From assembly GCF_008728835.1 (NCBI RefSeq), contig NZ_CP042582.1, positions 5,801,247-5,865,246 of the forward strand: a DNA stretch of 64,000 nucleotides, written 5' to 3'. Origin of the DNA: Hypericibacter adhaerens (GTDB lineage: Bacteria > Pseudomonadota > Alphaproteobacteria > Dongiales > Dongiaceae). Both the position numbers and the translations under genes were made by a program. Below the pieces are notes generated by a model. The model made no database searches and was not told where the DNA came from. It saw nothing but the letters and a program-made list of their open reading frames with translations. Positions 33,783-46,347 of this stretch are shown here, piece after piece (position 1 is the first letter of the stretch; every line of letters starts with the position of its first letter).

Positions 33783-33848
33783 ACCCGCGATTTGGGCGCG
33801 TCCAGGCGGCGCGCCCGACCCTTTGACAGCCGAGACGCCCTGGTTTTG

Positions 33849-34352
33849 ATGGTCATGGTAGAGACGCGCCAGATCGAGCAGATGATCGAGCCCTCGCTCG
33901 CCGCGATGGGCTACGAGGTCGTGCGCGTCCAGCTCTCGGGCGGCCAGCAGCGGCCGACCCTGCAGATCATGATCGAGCGCAGCGACGGCCGCGAGATCAC
34001 GGTCGACGACTGCGCGGAATCGAGCCGCGCGATCTCGGCCTTGCTGGATGTGGAGGACCCCCTGCCGGGGGCCTATGAGCTCGAGGTCAGCTCGCCCGGC
34101 ATCGACCGGCCGCTGACCCGGCCCAAGGATTTCGACCGTTTCGCCGGCCATCTGGCGCGGATCGAGACGCGCCGGCCGGTCGAAGGACGCAAGCGTTTCC
34201 AGGGTCGTCTCGTCGGCCGCGCCGGCGAGGAGGTCGTGGTGGCGCTCACCGACGGCGGAGAGGCCCGTCTGCCGATGACCGAGATTGCCAAGGCCAAGCT
34301 GGTGCTGACCGACGAGCTGATCGCGGCGGCCGCCAACAACGAGAATCGTTAG
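33849..34352 (+). CDS. rimP: ribosome maturation factor RimP
   Basis: A 167-residue factor for 30S subunit assembly. Blocks are IEPSLAAMGYEVVRVQLSG, ITVDDCAESSRAISALLD and the diagnostic YELEVSSPGIDRPL. The start at ATG 33849 or ATG 33855 has a weak ribosome-binding site. First gene of the rimP-nusA-ylxR-infB-rbfA-truB-rpsO-pnp series. Confidence 0.94.
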   Translation: MVMVETRQIEQMIEPSLAAMGYEVVRVQLSGGQQRPTLQIMIERSDGREITVDDCAESSRAISALLDVEDPLPGAYELEVSSPGIDRPLTRPKDFDRFAGHLARIETRRPVEGRKRFQGRLVGRAGEEVVVALTDGGEARLPMTEIAKAKLVLTDELIAAAANNENR

Positions 34353-34366
34353 ATCCCGAGGTAGAC

Positions 34367-35902
34367 ATGGAACCCACAATTGCCATTCCCAGGCTGGAGC
34401 TTCTGCAGGTGGCGGAAGCGGTCGCGCGCGAGAAGGGCATCGAGCGCGACGAGGTGCTGGAAGCGATGGAGCAGGCGATCCAGAAGGCGGGTCGCTCCAA
34501 ATATGGCCATGAGCACGATATCCGCGCGCTGATCGACCGCAAGAGCGGCGAGATCCGGCTGATGCGCTTCCGCGAGATCGCGGACCCCGTGGTCAACGAG
34601 GCGACGCAGATCCCGCTGGCCGAGGCGGAGCGCATCGATCCGCAGAAGAAGATCGGCGACTTCCTGGTCGAGGAGCTGCCGCCGATCGATTTCGGCCGCA
34701 TCGCCGCCCAGACCGCCAAGCAGGTGATCGTGCAGAAGGTGCGCGAGGCCGAGCGCAAGCGCCAGTTCGAGGAGTTCAAGAACCGCAAGGGCGAGATCGT
34801 CAACGGGCTGGTCAAGCGCGTCGAGTTCGGCAACGTCACGGTCGATCTCTCCCGCGCCGAGGCGCTGCTCAGGCGCGACGAGCTCCTGCCGCGCGAGGCG
34901 TTCCGCGTCGGCGACCGCGTGCGCGCGCTCGTGCTCGATGTGCGCGAGGAGCCGCGCGGCCCCCAGATCTTCCTGTCGCGCACCCATCCCGACTTCATGC
35001 GCAAGCTCTTCGCGCAGGAAGTGCCGGAGATCTATGACGGCATCATCGAGGTGAAAGCGGTCGCCCGCGATCCCGGCAGCCGCGCCAAGATCGCCGTCAT
35101 CTCCAACGACAGCTCGATCGATCCGGTCGGCGCCTGCGTCGGCATGCGCGGCAGCCGCGTCCAGGCCGTGGTGGGCGAGCTCCAGGGCGAGAAGATCGAC
35201 ATCATTCCCTGGTCGCAGGATCCCGCCACCTTCGTGGTGAACGCGCTGGCGCCCGCCGAGGTGGCCAAGGTCGTGCTGGACGAGGAGACCCATCGCATCG
35301 AGGTGGTCGTCCCCGACGACCAGCTCTCGCTCGCGATCGGCCGGCGCGGCCAGAATGTGCGCCTCGCCTCGCAGCTCACCGGCTGGGACATCGACATCCT
35401 GACCGAGGCCGAGGAATCCGAGCGGCGCAGCGAGGAGTTCCGCTCCCGCTCGCAGATGTTCATGGATGCGCTCGATGTCGACGACGTGATCGCGCATCTG
35501 CTGGTGACAGAGGGCTTCAGCACGGTCGAGGACGTGGCCTTCATCCCGGTCGAGGATCTCTCCGCGATCGAGGGCTTCGACGAGGAAGTGGCCGAGGAGC
35601 TGCGCCAGCGCGCGCAGGCCTGGCTCGAGCAGCAGAACGAGAAGCTGAGCCAGCGTCGCCGCGAGCTCGGCGTCGCCGAGGAGCTGGCTTCTGTCGAGGG
35701 CCTGACCCCCGGCATGCTGGTCACGTTGGGCGAAGCCGGCGTCAAGACGCTGGACGACCTGGCCGACCTTTCGACCGACGAGCTGGTCGACAAGAAGGAC
35801 GGCATCCTGCGCGGCCACGATCTGGGCCGGGCGGATGCCGAGGCGATGATCATGGCGGCCCGGGCCCATTGGTTCGAGGGCGACAAGGCGGCCGAGGCCT
35901 GA
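34367..35902 (+). CDS. nusA: transcription termination/antitermination protein NusA
   Basis: A 511-residue RNA-polymerase-binding factor. The N-terminal domain (1-125) is followed by S1 (about 135-205), two KH domains (about 230-345; [15 protein letters not shown] and [14 protein letters not shown]) and C-terminal acidic repeats containing helix-hairpin-helix-like segments. Length and order are normal. It lies 14 bases after rimP. The leader terminator upstream of rimP is a plausible target for NusA feedback. Confidence 0.97.
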   Translation: MEPTIAIPRLELLQVAEAVAREKGIERDEVLEAMEQAIQKAGRSKYGHEHDIRALIDRKSGEIRLMRFREIADPVVNEATQIPLAEAERIDPQKKIGDFLVEELPPIDFGRIAAQTAKQVIVQKVREAERKRQFEEFKNRKGEIVNGLVKRVEFGNVTVDLSRAEALLRRDELLPREAFRVGDRVRALVLDVREEPRGPQIFLSRTHPDFMRKLFAQEVPEIYDGIIEVKAVARDPGSRAKIAVISNDSSIDPVGACVGMRGSRVQAVVGELQGEKIDIIPWSQDPATFVVNALAPAEVAKVVLDEETHRIEVVVPDDQLSLAIGRRGQNVRLASQLTGWDIDILTEAEESERRSEEFRSRSQMFMDALDVDDVIAHLLVTEGFSTVEDVAFIPVEDLSAIEGFDEEVAEELRQRAQAWLEQQNEKLSQRRRELGVAEELASVEGLTPGMLVTLGEAGVKTLDDLADLSTDELVDKKDGILRGHDLGRADAEAMIMAARAHWFEGDKAAEA

Positions 35903-35927
35903 GCAGAGGGAAGCGGACCTGAAACGG

Positions 35928-36689
35928 ATGCAGAGCGCGATGGCGATGACGGCCCGTCCGACGGCCGAGGATCCGAACCGGGAGGCGATCAGCGCCACCG
36001 GTGCGGCCTCTGTGCCGGTGGAGGAGGCCGACCTGGCGGCGGTGGACGAGACCGCCGCCGAGGGGCCGTCGCGCCGCTGCATCGCCACGCGCCAGGTGAA
36101 GCCCAAGGAGGAGCTGCTGCGCTTCGTGGTGGGGCCTGAGAACGAGCTGGTGCCCGATCTCGCGGGCAAGCTGCCCGGCCGCGGCCTCTGGGTTTCGGCC
36201 GAGCGGGCGGCCCTCGATCTGGCGCTGCAGAAGAACCTGTTCGCCAAGGCGGCCAAGGCGCCGGTGCGGGTTTCGCCCCGGCTGGCCGACGAGATCGTCC
36301 TGCTGCTGCGCAACCGCTGCCTGGATCTGATCGGGCTTGCCCGGCGCGCCGGGCAGGCGGTGGCCGGCTACGAGAAGGTGGATGCCTGGCTGGAGCGGGG
36401 TACCGTATCAGTGTTGCTCGAGGCGCGGGACGGTGCGGCCGATGGCAAGCGCCGGCTGGCGGCCAAGGCCGGCGCTCACCATATAAAGGGCACGGCGACG
36501 GAGCCGGCCTCCCGGCCCTCCATCGCCGTCATCGATCTCTTCACCGCCGCAGAGCTGGCCGCCGCATTGGGCCGCGAGCATGTGGTGCATGCCGCGCTCA
36601 GCGAAGGCGGGCTCGCCCGCGCGCTCCGGCTGGACGCCGCGCGGCTCAAAGCCTTGATTGCCGGCCCTGATACCGGACCTAACCACTGA
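35928..36689 (+). CDS. YlxR-L7Ae fusion RNA-binding protein (DUF448)
   Basis: A 253-residue protein. It has an unstructured acidic N-terminus, a YlxR/DUF448 domain (about 45-125; [31 protein letters not shown]) and a C-terminal L7Ae/YlxQ-like domain (about 125-235; [18 protein letters not shown]). This fusion is usual in alphaproteobacteria between nusA and infB. RNA binding is known for both domains; the precise role is not settled. Confidence 0.9.
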   Translation: MQSAMAMTARPTAEDPNREAISATGAASVPVEEADLAAVDETAAEGPSRRCIATRQVKPKEELLRFVVGPENELVPDLAGKLPGRGLWVSAERAALDLALQKNLFAKAAKAPVRVSPRLADEIVLLLRNRCLDLIGLARRAGQAVAGYEKVDAWLERGTVSVLLEARDGAADGKRRLAAKAGAHHIKGTATEPASRPSIAVIDLFTAAELAAALGREHVVHAALSEGGLARALRLDAARLKALIAGPDTGPNH

Positions 36690-36709
36690 CGACCGATCGG
36701 ATTATCGCG

Positions 36710-39298
36710 ATGACCAGCAGCAACGACACCGATGCCAGCAAGAAGCCGCTGAAGCTGAGCCGCCCCAAGCTCGAGCTCAAGAAGACGGTCGATGCCGGCC
36801 AGGTTCGACAGAGCTTTCCCCATGGCCGCACCAAGACCGTCGCGGTCGAGGTGAAGCGCAAGCGCACCTATGCGCGCGGCAATGGCGACAAGGTTACCGA
36901 GGTCACGACCGAGCCCGAGCTGACGGCCCCCGCCGACGGCCATCCGCATGGCCATGCGCCGGCCGTGGCCGAAGCGCCGGCCCCGGCGACGGTGGCCCAT
37001 CACCTGACCGACAGCGAGCGCGCCGTGCGCCTGAAGGTGCTGGGCGAGGCCAAGCGCGACGACGAGCTCCGCCGCCAGATGGAGCAGGAGACCGCCCGCC
37101 AGCGCGCCGAGGAAGAGGCGCGACTGGCCGCCGAGGAAGCCGCCCGCCCGAAGCCCAAGCCGGAACCCGAGCCGGCCGCGGCCGTGGAGTCGGCGGCCGC
37201 CCCCGCTGCAGCCAAAGCCGCGAAGCCCGCGCCGGCGTCCGAGCGCGAAGCCGAGGCCAAGCCGCACCGCCTGACCGCGAAGCCCGCCGCGGCGGCGGCG
37301 CCGATGGCGGAAGAAGAGGAATCCGACCGGGCCCGCCGGCCGGGCGCCGTGCGCCACGCGGTGCCGAAGCCGGCACCGGTCGCGCGCCGCGACGAGCCGC
37401 GCCGGCGCACCGGCAAGATGACGATCTCGCAGGCGCTGGACGAGGATGCAGGCGAGCGCGTGCGCAGCCTGGCGGCCGTCCGCCGCGCCCGCGAGAAGGA
37501 ACGCCGCCTGGCCATGGCGGCGGGCGATTCAACAAAGGTCATTCGCGACGTGATCATCCCCGAAACCATCACCGTGCAGGAGCTGGCCAACCGTATGGCC
37601 GAGCGCGGCGCCGACGTCATCAAGGCCCTCATGAAGATGGGCATCATGGCGACCATCAACCAGACGCTCGATGCCGACACGGCCGAGCTGGTCGCCGGCG
37701 AGTTCGGCCACCGCGTGCGCCGCGTCTCGGCGGCCGACGTCGAGATCGGGGTCGAGGGCCTGGCCGACGAGGCCGAGCATATGGTGCCGCGCTGGCCGGT
37801 CGTGACCGTCATGGGCCATGTCGACCACGGCAAGACCTCGCTGCTCGACGCGCTGCGCCAGACCGACGTGGCGGCGCACGAGGCCGGCGGCATCACGCAG
37901 CATATCGGCGCCTATCAGGTGACCCGCCCCAACGGGCAGAAGATCACCTTCATCGACACGCCGGGCCATGCCGCCTTCACCGAGATGCGCGCGCGCGGCG
38001 CCAACGTCACCGACATCGTGGTGCTGGTGGTCGCGGCCGACGACGGCATCATGGAGCAGACGGTCGAGGCGATTCACCATGCCAAGGCCGCGAAGGTGCC
38101 GATCATCGTCGCCATCAACAAGATCGACAAGCCGGAGGCCAATCCCGAACGGGTGCGCCAGGAGCTCCTGAAGCACGAGCTGGTCGTCGAGGAACTGGGC
38201 GGCGACGTGCAGACCGTCGAGGTCTCGGCCAAGACCCGCCAGGGCCTCGACAAGCTCGAAGAGGCGATCCTGCTCCAGGCCGAGATCCTGGAGCTCAAGG
38301 CCAATCCGGATCGCGCCGCCTCCGGCGCCGTGATCGAGGCCAAGCTCGAGCGCGGCCGCGGCGTCGTGGCGACGCTGCTGGTGCAGCGCGGCACGCTGCG
38401 CGTGGGCGACATCCTGGTCGCGGGCGGCGAATGGGGCCGCGTGCGCGCGCTGCTCGACGATCGCGGCGAGCCCATGACCGAGGCCGGCCCCTCGACGCCG
38501 GCGGAGATCCTGGGCCTGCAGGCGCCGCCGCTGGCGGGCGACACCTTCGCGGTGGTGGAGACCGAGGCCAAGGCCCGCCAGGTCAGCGAGTACCGCCAGC
38601 GCGTCCAGCGCGACAAGGAGGCGGCGACCCGCGTGCGCGGCTCGGCGCAGGACATCTTCGCCAAGATCGCCGAGGGCGAGGCGAAGGAGCTCCCCGTCAT
38701 CGTCAAGGGCGACGTGCAGGGCTCGATCGAGGCGATCGTCGCCTCGCTGCAGGGCCTGGGCACCAAGGAAGTGGCGGTGCGCGTGCTGCATACCGCGGTC
38801 GGCGGCATCAACGAATCCGACATCACGCTGGCGCGCGCGTCCAACGCGATGATCATCGGCTTCAATGTCCGCGCCAACCCGCAGGCGCGCGAGATGGCCA
38901 AGCGCGACAAGATCGAGATCCGCTACTACTCGATCATCTACAACGTGGTGGACGACGTGAAGGCGGCGCTCTCGGGCCTGCTGGCGCCGACCATGCGCGA
39001 GAGCTTCCTCGGCTACGCCGCGATCCGCGAGGTCTTCAACATCTCGAAGGTCGGCAAGGTCGCGGGCTGCATGGTCACCGAAGGCGTCGTCAAGCGCGGC
39101 GCCAAGGTGCGTCTGCTGCGCGACAACGTCGTCATCCACGAGGGCAGCCTGAAGACGCTGAAGCGCTTCAAGGACGAGGTGCGCGAGGTCAAGGAAGGCT
39201 TCGAGTGCGGCATGGCCTTCGAGAACTACGACAACATCCAGGTCGGCGACCAGATCGAGTGCTTCGAGATCGAGCAGGTCACGCGCACGCTGGCTTAA
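36710..39298 (+). CDS. infB: translation initiation factor IF-2
   Basis: An 862-residue GTPase that delivers initiator tRNA. A long, charged alanine/glutamate/proline-rich N-terminal region (1-270) leads to IF2_N, then the G domain with GHVDHGKTS near 369, DTPGHAAF near 417 and NKIDKP near 470, then domains II to IV. The start at 36710 ([12 protein letters not shown]) is 20 bases after the upstream stop. The reading frame is intact throughout. Confidence 0.97.
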   Translation: MTSSNDTDASKKPLKLSRPKLELKKTVDAGQVRQSFPHGRTKTVAVEVKRKRTYARGNGDKVTEVTTEPELTAPADGHPHGHAPAVAEAPAPATVAHHLTDSERAVRLKVLGEAKRDDELRRQMEQETARQRAEEEARLAAEEAARPKPKPEPEPAAAVESAAAPAAAKAAKPAPASEREAEAKPHRLTAKPAAAAAPMAEEEESDRARRPGAVRHAVPKPAPVARRDEPRRRTGKMTISQALDEDAGERVRSLAAVRRAREKERRLAMAAGDSTKVIRDVIIPETITVQELANRMAERGADVIKALMKMGIMATINQTLDADTAELVAGEFGHRVRRVSAADVEIGVEGLADEAEHMVPRWPVVTVMGHVDHGKTSLLDALRQTDVAAHEAGGITQHIGAYQVTRPNGQKITFIDTPGHAAFTEMRARGANVTDIVVLVVAADDGIMEQTVEAIHHAKAAKVPIIVAINKIDKPEANPERVRQELLKHELVVEELGGDVQTVEVSAKTRQGLDKLEEAILLQAEILELKANPDRAASGAVIEAKLERGRGVVATLLVQRGTLRVGDILVAGGEWGRVRALLDDRGEPMTEAGPSTPAEILGLQAPPLAGDTFAVVETEAKARQVSEYRQRVQRDKEAATRVRGSAQDIFAKIAEGEAKELPVIVKGDVQGSIEAIVASLQGLGTKEVAVRVLHTAVGGINESDITLARASNAMIIGFNVRANPQAREMAKRDKIEIRYYSIIYNVVDDVKAALSGLLAPTMRESFLGYAAIREVFNISKVGKVAGCMVTEGVVKRGAKVRLLRDNVVIHEGSLKTLKRFKDEVREVKEGFECGMAFENYDNIQVGDQIECFEIEQVTRTLA

Positions 39299-39351
39299 GA
39301 AGCCGGCGGGCGCGGGCTTGCCCCGCGACCGGACGAGCCTGAAGGGCGTTC

Positions 39352-39798
39352 TTGGTGAAGGCACATCGCAAATCGCGCGCGGGCTCGGGCCCGAGCCAGC
39401 GCCAGCTGCGCGTGGGCGAGGAGATCCGGCATGTGCTGGCCGAGCTCTTCGCCGAGGGGCGGCTGCACGACCCGGCCCTGGCCGAGGCGCGGATCACCGT
39501 GACCGAGGTCAAGGTCAGCCCGGACCTGAAGAACGCGACCGCCTTCGTGCTGCCCTTCGGCGGCGGCGATGCCGCCACGCTGGTCCAGGCGCTCAATCAC
39601 GCGGCCCCTTATCTGCGCGGCGAGATCGCGCGCGAATTGAAGCTGCGCTTCGCCACCCAGATCCGTTTTCTGCCCGACAATTCCTTCGACCGCGCCCAGC
39701 GCCTCGAGGCGCTCTTCCGCGAGCCGGACGTGGCGCGCGATCTGACGGCGCCGGCCGACAAGGACCAGGAAGGGGACGACGAGGGCGGGGAGCGCTGA
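39352..39798 (+). CDS. rbfA: ribosome-binding factor A
   Basis: A 148-residue 30S assembly factor with a KH-like fold. Blocks are SQRQLRVGEEIRHVLAELF, ITVTEVKVSPDLKNATAFV and LKLRFATQIRFLPDNSFDRA. The start is TTG 39352 or the next codon, GTG 39355, after AAGGG. The acidic C-terminal tail is typical. It ends three bases before truB. Confidence 0.95.
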   Translation: MVKAHRKSRAGSGPSQRQLRVGEEIRHVLAELFAEGRLHDPALAEARITVTEVKVSPDLKNATAFVLPFGGGDAATLVQALNHAAPYLRGEIARELKLRFATQIRFLPDNSFDRAQRLEALFREPDVARDLTAPADKDQEGDDEGGER

Positions 39799-39801
39799 GC
39801 C

Positions 39802-40728
39802 ATGGCGCGTCGCCGCAAGGGTCAGCCGATCAGCGGCTGGGTGGTCCTCGACAAGCCGCTGGGCATGACCTCGACCCAGGCCGTGAGCGCGGTGCGCCGC
39901 CTGTTCGATGCCAACAAGGCCGGCCATGGCGGTACGCTCGATCCGCTCGCGACCGGCCTCCTGCCGATCGCGCTCGGCGAGGCGACCAAGACCGTTCCCT
40001 ATGTAATGGACGGCCGGAAGATCTATCGCTTCACCGTGCGCTGGGGCGAGGCGCGCTCGACCGACGACGCCGAGGGCCCGGTCACGGCCACCAGCGACCG
40101 CCGGCCCGGCCAGGCCGAGATCGAGGCCGTGCTGCCCCGCTTCCAGGGCGAGATCGATCAGGTGCCGCCCGCCTTCTCGGCCATCAAGGTCGAAGGCGAG
40201 CGGGCCTACGACCTGGCCCGGGCCGGGGAAGCGGTCGATCTGGCCCCGCGCCGGGTCTGGATCGAGCGGCTGGAACTGGTGCGGCAGCTTGACGCCGACC
40301 ATGCCGAGTTCGAGGCCGAGACCGGCAAGGGCGTCTATATGCGTAGTCTTGCCAGGGACTTGGCTCTGGCGCTGGGGACCGTCGGCCATGTCTCGGCCCT
40401 GCGGCGGATCGCGGTCGGCCCCTTCACGGAATCCCAGGCGATTTCTCTGGAATCGCTCAAGGCCCTGGGGCATATTCCGCCCGCCTCAGGGCACCTGTTA
40501 CCGGTCGAGGCGGCGCTGGACGACATCCCGGCCCTCCCCTTGACCGACGCCGAGGCGCTTCGCCTGCGTTCTGGCCAGTCCGTCGGTCTGCTCCGCGCGA
40601 GCGACCGCGAACGGCTGGGCGCAATCCGCAGCGGTGACTTGGTCTGCGCCATGGCCGGCGGAAAGCCGGTGGCGTTGGCCCGCTGGGAAGCCGGCGACCT
40701 GCGCCCCGTGCGCGTGTTGCATCTCTAA
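39802..40728 (+). CDS. truB: tRNA pseudouridine(55) synthase
   Basis: A 308-residue enzyme. The catalytic aspartate is Asp 47 in [12 protein letters not shown]; other blocks are [13 protein letters not shown] near 12-24, [18 protein letters not shown] and [20 protein letters not shown]. Normal length. Confidence 0.96.
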   Translation: MARRRKGQPISGWVVLDKPLGMTSTQAVSAVRRLFDANKAGHGGTLDPLATGLLPIALGEATKTVPYVMDGRKIYRFTVRWGEARSTDDAEGPVTATSDRRPGQAEIEAVLPRFQGEIDQVPPAFSAIKVEGERAYDLARAGEAVDLAPRRVWIERLELVRQLDADHAEFEAETGKGVYMRSLARDLALALGTVGHVSALRRIAVGPFTESQAISLESLKALGHIPPASGHLLPVEAALDDIPALPLTDAEALRLRSGQSVGLLRASDRERLGAIRSGDLVCAMAGGKPVALARWEAGDLRPVRVLHL

Positions 40729-40747
40729 GACGAAAGGAACAGCCACG

Positions 40748-41017
40748 ATGTCGATTACGGCCGAGCGCAAGCAGTCGCTCATCAAGGAATATGCCCGCCA
40801 AGAGGGTGATACCGGTTCGCCGGAAGTTCAGGTCGCGGTGCTGAGCGAGCGCATCAAGAACCTGACCGACCATCTGCAGTCCCATGAAAAGGACTTCCAT
40901 TCCCGCCGCGGTCTGCTGGTCATGGTCGGCCAGCGCCGTCGGCTGCTCGACTATCTGAAGCGCACCGACGACAAGCGCTATCAGGAGCTGGTGCAGCGCC
41001 TTGGGCTGCGCCGCTAG
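40748..41017 (+). CDS. rpsO: 30S ribosomal protein S15
   Basis: Exactly 89 residues, the standard S15 length. Blocks are [20 protein letters not shown] and the 16S-binding [20 protein letters not shown]. The ATG follows GAAAGGAAC. It is followed by a hairpin, GTCGTGCC at 41029-41036 and GGCACGAC at 41044-41051, probably a partial terminator before pnp. Confidence 0.97.
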   Translation: MSITAERKQSLIKEYARQEGDTGSPEVQVAVLSERIKNLTDHLQSHEKDFHSRRGLLVMVGQRRRLLDYLKRTDDKRYQELVQRLGLRR

Positions 41018-41118
41018 ACGCAACCAGCGTCGTGCCGTCCCGCGGCACGACACGATCCGATCAAAGGGAGAGCGCGCGCGGCAGCGGCCGGCGCCGCGTG
41101 CGCCTTATGCCGGGCCGA

Positions 41119-41148
41119 CGCAAGCAGCGGGTGCTCCCGCTGCTTGCG
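41119..41148 (+). promoter_or_regulatory. 13-bp perfect hairpin in the rpsO-pnp spacer
   Basis: CGCAAGCAGCGGG at 41119-41131 pairs perfectly with CCCGCTGCTTGCG at 41136-41148 across a TGCT loop, 49 bases before the pnp start. In enterobacteria a long stem at this place is cut by RNase III and mediates PNPase autoregulation. The position here is the same, so the function is inferred. Confidence 0.65.
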
Positions 41149-41196
41149 CGGGTCCGGCGCATCCATAACACCGGCCATTTTTAAGGACCCAACTCA

Positions 41197-43323
41197 ATGT
41201 TCAAGATCTACCGCAAAGAAATCGAATGGGGCGGGCGCAAGCTCACCCTCGAGACCGGGCATATCGCACGCCAGGCCGACGGCGCCGTCATGGCGACCTA
41301 TGGCGACACGGTCGTGCTCTGCACCGTCGTGGGCCAGCGGGCGCCCAAGCCCGGCGTCGATTTCTTCCCGCTGACCGTCAACTACCAGGAGAAGGCCTTC
41401 GCCGCGGGCAAGATCCCCGGCGGCTTCTTCAAGCGTGAAGGCCGGCCTTCGGAGAAGGAGGTGCTGACCTCGCGCCTCATCGACCGCCCGATCCGCCCGC
41501 TCTTCGCCGAGGGCTATCGCAACGAGACCCAGGTGGTCTGCACCACGCTGAGCCACGATCTCGAGAACGATCCCGACATCGTCGCGATGGTGGGCGCTTC
41601 CGCGGCGCTGACCATCTCCGGCATCCCGTTCCTGGGGCCGATCGGCGCCGCGCGCGTCGGCTATATCGACGGCCAGTATGTGCTCAATCCGCGCCAGGAA
41701 GAGCTCAAGAATTCGAGCCTCGAGCTGGTGCTTGCCGGCACCAACGAAGGCGTGCTGATGGTCGAATCCGAGGCGAGCGAGCTGTCGGAAGAGATCATGC
41801 TCGGCGCCGTCACCTTCGGTCACGAGAACTTCCAGCCGGTGATCCGCGCGATCATCGAGCTCGCCGAGCAGTGCGCCAACGAGCCCTGGCCGCTGCCGGA
41901 GAAGGGCCCCGAATACGAGGCCGCCAAGATGCGCCTCAAGGCGGTCGCGGGCGACGCGATGCGCAAGGCCTATGAGGAGACCGGCAAGCAGGCCCGCACC
42001 CAGAAGGTCGACGAGGTCCGCGCCCAGGCGGTCGAGACGCTCGTCGCCGAGGGCTTCGAGGCCGAGCTCGTCTCCAAGCTGACCAAGGGCCTGGAGCAGG
42101 ACATCGTGCGCGGCGCCATCCTCGAGACCGGCAAGCGCATCGACGGCCGCGACACCAAGACCGTCCGTCAGATCAACAGCGAGGTGGGCGTGCTGCCGCG
42201 CGCCCACGGCTCCGCGGTCTTCACCCGCGGCGAGACCCAGGCCTTCGTGGTCGCGACGCTCGGCACGGGCGAGGACGAGCAGATCATCGACGCGCTCGAG
42301 GGCGAGTATCGCGAGCACTTCCTGCTGCATTACAACTTCCCGCCCTATTCGACCGGCGAGACCGGCCGCATGGGCTCGCCCGGCCGCCGCGAAGTCGGCC
42401 ACGGCAAGCTCGCCTGGCGCGCCGTCCATCCGCTGCTGCCGAAGAAGGAAGATTTCCCCTACACGCTGCGCGTCGTCTCGGAGATCACCGAGTCGAACGG
42501 CTCCTCCTCGATGGCGACGGTCTGCGGCTCGTCGCTGGCGCTGATGGATGCCGGCGTGCCGCTGAAGCGCCCGGTGGCGGGCATCGCCATGGGCCTGATC
42601 AAGGAGAAGAGCGGCTTCGCCGTCCTCTCCGACATCCTCGGCGACGAGGACCATCTGGGCGACATGGACTTCAAGGTGGCGGGTACCACCGAGGGCGTCA
42701 CCTCGCTGCAGATGGACATCAAGATCACCTCGATCACGCCCGAGATCATGAAGATCGCGCTGGCCCAGGCCCGCGACGGTCGCCTGCACATCCTGGGCGA
42801 GATGGCGAAGGCCTTGTCGCGGTCGCGCGAGGCGGTGAGCCAGAACGCGCCGCGCATCACCGTGATCAACATCCCCAAGGACAAGATCCGCGAGGTGATC
42901 GGTTCGGGCGGCAAGGTGATCCGCGAGATCTGCGAGGTCACCGGCGCCAAGATCGACATCGAGGATGACGGCACGATCAAGGTGGCGGCGGTCGACGCTT
43001 CCGCGTCGCAGGCCGCGATCGACTGGATCCGCGGCATCGTGGCGGAACCGGAGATCGGCGTGGTCTACACCGGCAAGGTGGTGAAGATCATGGAATTCGG
43101 CGCCTTCGTGAACTTCCTCGGCAGCCGCGACGGCCTCGTCCATATCAGCGAGCTGGCGCCGCACCGCGTCAAGCAGGTCTCCGACGTGGTCAAGGTCGGC
43201 GATGTGGTGAAGGTGAAGTGCATCGGCATGGACGACCGCGGCAAGGTGAAGCTGAGCATGAAGGCGGTCGATCAGCAGACCGGCGCCGACCTTTCCTCCG
43301 AGAAGGCCGCAGCCGCGAACTGA
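41197..43323 (+). CDS. pnp: polyribonucleotide nucleotidyltransferase (PNPase)
   Basis: A 708-residue 3'-5' exoribonuclease of the degradosome. Two RNase PH-like halves (about 10-230 and 310-545), a KH domain (about 553-612; [12 protein letters not shown]) and an S1 domain (about 622-690; [17 protein letters not shown]) are in the normal order. The catalytic-site block [20 protein letters not shown] is present. The start at 41197 follows AAGGACCC. Confidence 0.98.
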   Translation: MFKIYRKEIEWGGRKLTLETGHIARQADGAVMATYGDTVVLCTVVGQRAPKPGVDFFPLTVNYQEKAFAAGKIPGGFFKREGRPSEKEVLTSRLIDRPIRPLFAEGYRNETQVVCTTLSHDLENDPDIVAMVGASAALTISGIPFLGPIGAARVGYIDGQYVLNPRQEELKNSSLELVLAGTNEGVLMVESEASELSEEIMLGAVTFGHENFQPVIRAIIELAEQCANEPWPLPEKGPEYEAAKMRLKAVAGDAMRKAYEETGKQARTQKVDEVRAQAVETLVAEGFEAELVSKLTKGLEQDIVRGAILETGKRIDGRDTKTVRQINSEVGVLPRAHGSAVFTRGETQAFVVATLGTGEDEQIIDALEGEYREHFLLHYNFPPYSTGETGRMGSPGRREVGHGKLAWRAVHPLLPKKEDFPYTLRVVSEITESNGSSSMATVCGSSLALMDAGVPLKRPVAGIAMGLIKEKSGFAVLSDILGDEDHLGDMDFKVAGTTEGVTSLQMDIKITSITPEIMKIALAQARDGRLHILGEMAKALSRSREAVSQNAPRITVINIPKDKIREVIGSGGKVIREICEVTGAKIDIEDDGTIKVAAVDASASQAAIDWIRGIVAEPEIGVVYTGKVVKIMEFGAFVNFLGSRDGLVHISELAPHRVKQVSDVVKVGDVVKVKCIGMDDRGKVKLSMKAVDQQTGADLSSEKAAAAN

Positions 43324-43335
43324 CGACGGGAACCG

Positions 43336-43367
43336 GCCCCCTTCCGTCCATGGAAGGGGGCGTTTCT
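43336..43367 (+). terminator. pnp terminator
   Basis: GCCCCCTTCC at 43336-43345 pairs with GGAAGGGGGC at 43352-43361, followed by GTTTCTT. Confidence 0.8.
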
Positions 43368-43394
43368 TCGGGTTTCGTCCGGGGTGGTGATCTC

Positions 43395-44120
43395 ATGCTC
43401 CGCCTGCCCAAGGTGATCGGCCATCGGGGCGCCGCCGCGTCGGCGCCGGAGAACACGCTGGCCTCCATCGAGCGGGCGGCGCTCCTGGGCGCGCGCTGGG
43501 TCGAGTTCGACGCCAAGCTGACCAAGGACGGCGTCGTCATCCTGATGCATGACGACGATCTCGACCGCACCACCACGGGCCATGGGCCCGTGGCGGAGGC
43601 GAGCTGGCCGCAGATCGCGAAGCTCGATGCCGGCGCCTGGTTCGGGCCGGGCTGGCACGGCGTCAGGGTGCCTCGGCTCGACGAGACCATCGCCCGGCTT
43701 GCGAGCCTCGGGCTCAACGCCAATATCGAGATCAAGCCCTGCCCCGGCCGCGAGGTCGAGACGGCGGCGGCCGTGATCGAGCTGGTGCGCAAGCGCTGGC
43801 CGAAGGGCCGGGAGGCGCCGCTCTTGTCGAGCTTCGCGCTCGAGAGCATGGTGACGGCGCGCGACCTCGCGCCGGAACTGCCGCGCGGGCTCCTGATTTG
43901 GGATACGCCCGAGATCTGGCGGGCCGAGGCCGGGCGGCTGGGATGCCGCTCGGTCCATTTCTCGAGCGACCATCTGCCGGCCGATCTCAAGGCGGTTAAG
44001 CGGGCGGGGCTGGGCCTGGCGGTCTATACGGTCAACGACCGCGGCCAGGCGCGCCGGTTGCTTGATGCCGGGGTCGACTGCATCATAACCGACCGGCCGG
44101 ATACGATTCTCGCGGCCTGA
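43395..44120 (+). CDS. glycerophosphodiester phosphodiesterase
   Basis: A 241-residue cytoplasmic TIM-barrel enzyme (UgpQ-like) splitting glycerophosphodiesters to glycerol-3-phosphate and an alcohol. Signatures are IGHRGAAASAPENTLASI, the metal site WVEFDAKLTKDG, MHDDDLDRTTTG and, late, VYTVNDRGQARRLLDAGVD. No signal peptide. The frame extends further upstream into the pnp tail, but the conserved start is ATG 43395. Confidence 0.92.
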   Translation: MLRLPKVIGHRGAAASAPENTLASIERAALLGARWVEFDAKLTKDGVVILMHDDDLDRTTTGHGPVAEASWPQIAKLDAGAWFGPGWHGVRVPRLDETIARLASLGLNANIEIKPCPGREVETAAAVIELVRKRWPKGREAPLLSSFALESMVTARDLAPELPRGLLIWDTPEIWRAEAGRLGCRSVHFSSDHLPADLKAVKRAGLGLAVYTVNDRGQARRLLDAGVDCIITDRPDTILAA

Positions 44121-44170
44121 ACCCAAGGTCCCCGTTCAGGTTCCGCGAGCCAGCAGGAGAGTGTGAGAGA

Positions 44171-45568
<1,398 letters not shown>

Positions 45569-45715
45569 CCGATGCTGACCGGGAGGTCAGGAGGACTGTC
45601 ACGGCCTTGTCATTTTCTTCGTGGGCGCCCTTGATTTAGCTTGTAACTATTCCAAAATCATCCCCAATGGGGTCCTGACGGCCGTTTTCGGCAGAACGAG
45701 ATCCAGCAGCCGACC

Positions 45716-46135
45716 ATGAGTGCGAACCGCCCCTTTGCTCCCCTTGTCGAGCGCTTGAAGCAGGCAGGGCTGCGTCCGACGCGCCAGCGCCTGGCGCTGG
45801 CGAAGCTGCTGTTCGAGCCGGGTTTCCGTCATGTGACGGCCGAGCAGCTTCATGCCGAGGCGGCCGGCGCCAACATGCGGGTGTCGCTCGCGACCGTTTA
45901 CAACACGCTCCATCAGTTCACGCGCCAGGGCCTGCTGCGCGAGGTCGTGGTCGATCCCGGCCGTTCCTATTTCGACACCAACACCGGCGATCACCATCAC
46001 TTCTTCTTCGAAGAGAATGGCGAGCTCCAGGACGTGGACGGCGCCGAGGTGGAGCTGGCCCGGCTGCCGGCGGCCCCCGCCGGCACGAAGCTCGGGCGCG
46101 TCGACGTCGTCATCCGGCTACAGCCGCGCAAATAG
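45716..46135 (+). CDS. irr: Irr family iron-responsive transcriptional regulator
   Basis: A 139-residue Fur-superfamily protein of the alphaproteobacterial Irr branch. The diagnostic blocks are AGLRPTRQRLALAKLLFEPG, RHVTAEQLHAEA, SLATVYNTLHQF and RSYFDTNTGDHHHFFFEENG. The triple histidine of the second heme/metal site is present; the N-terminal heme-regulatory Cys-Pro motif of Bradyrhizobium Irr is absent. Irr represses or activates at ICE boxes when iron is low. A close match to an ICE box lies 80 bases downstream of its stop, before the rubrerythrin gene. Confidence 0.9.
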   Translation: MSANRPFAPLVERLKQAGLRPTRQRLALAKLLFEPGFRHVTAEQLHAEAAGANMRVSLATVYNTLHQFTRQGLLREVVVDPGRSYFDTNTGDHHHFFFEENGELQDVDGAEVELARLPAAPAGTKLGRVDVVIRLQPRK

Positions 46136-46214
46136 CGCGAGGGCGCGTGCGCCGCGCGCGCGTCGCCGGCTTTCCCTCCCGCCCCCTTTTTGCGACTGCG
46201 AATCCTTCTCATAG

Positions 46215-46231
46215 TTTTGAAGTATTCTAAT
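46215..46231. promoter_or_regulatory. ICE-like box (Irr operator)
   Basis: TTTTGAAGTATTCTAAT matches the iron-control-element pattern TTTAGAAnnnTTCTAAA at 12 of 14 defined positions. It ends three bases before the -35 of the rubrerythrin promoter. Confidence 0.65.
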
Positions 46232-46234
46232 CTG

Positions 46235-46262
46235 TTGACAAACGCCTTGCGTCTGATAGTTA
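46235..46262 (+). promoter_or_regulatory. rubrerythrin promoter
   Basis: A consensus TTGACA at 46235-46240, 16 bases, then TAGTTA at 46257-46262. The stretch is markedly AT-rich. Confidence 0.65.
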
Positions 46263-46347
46263 ATTTGTCAGCTGCCGACGGACCGGTGTCGCGGCCGGCG
46301 CCCGTCGGACAAGCCAGAGCTCATCGACAAGCAAGGGAGAGCCAGCC

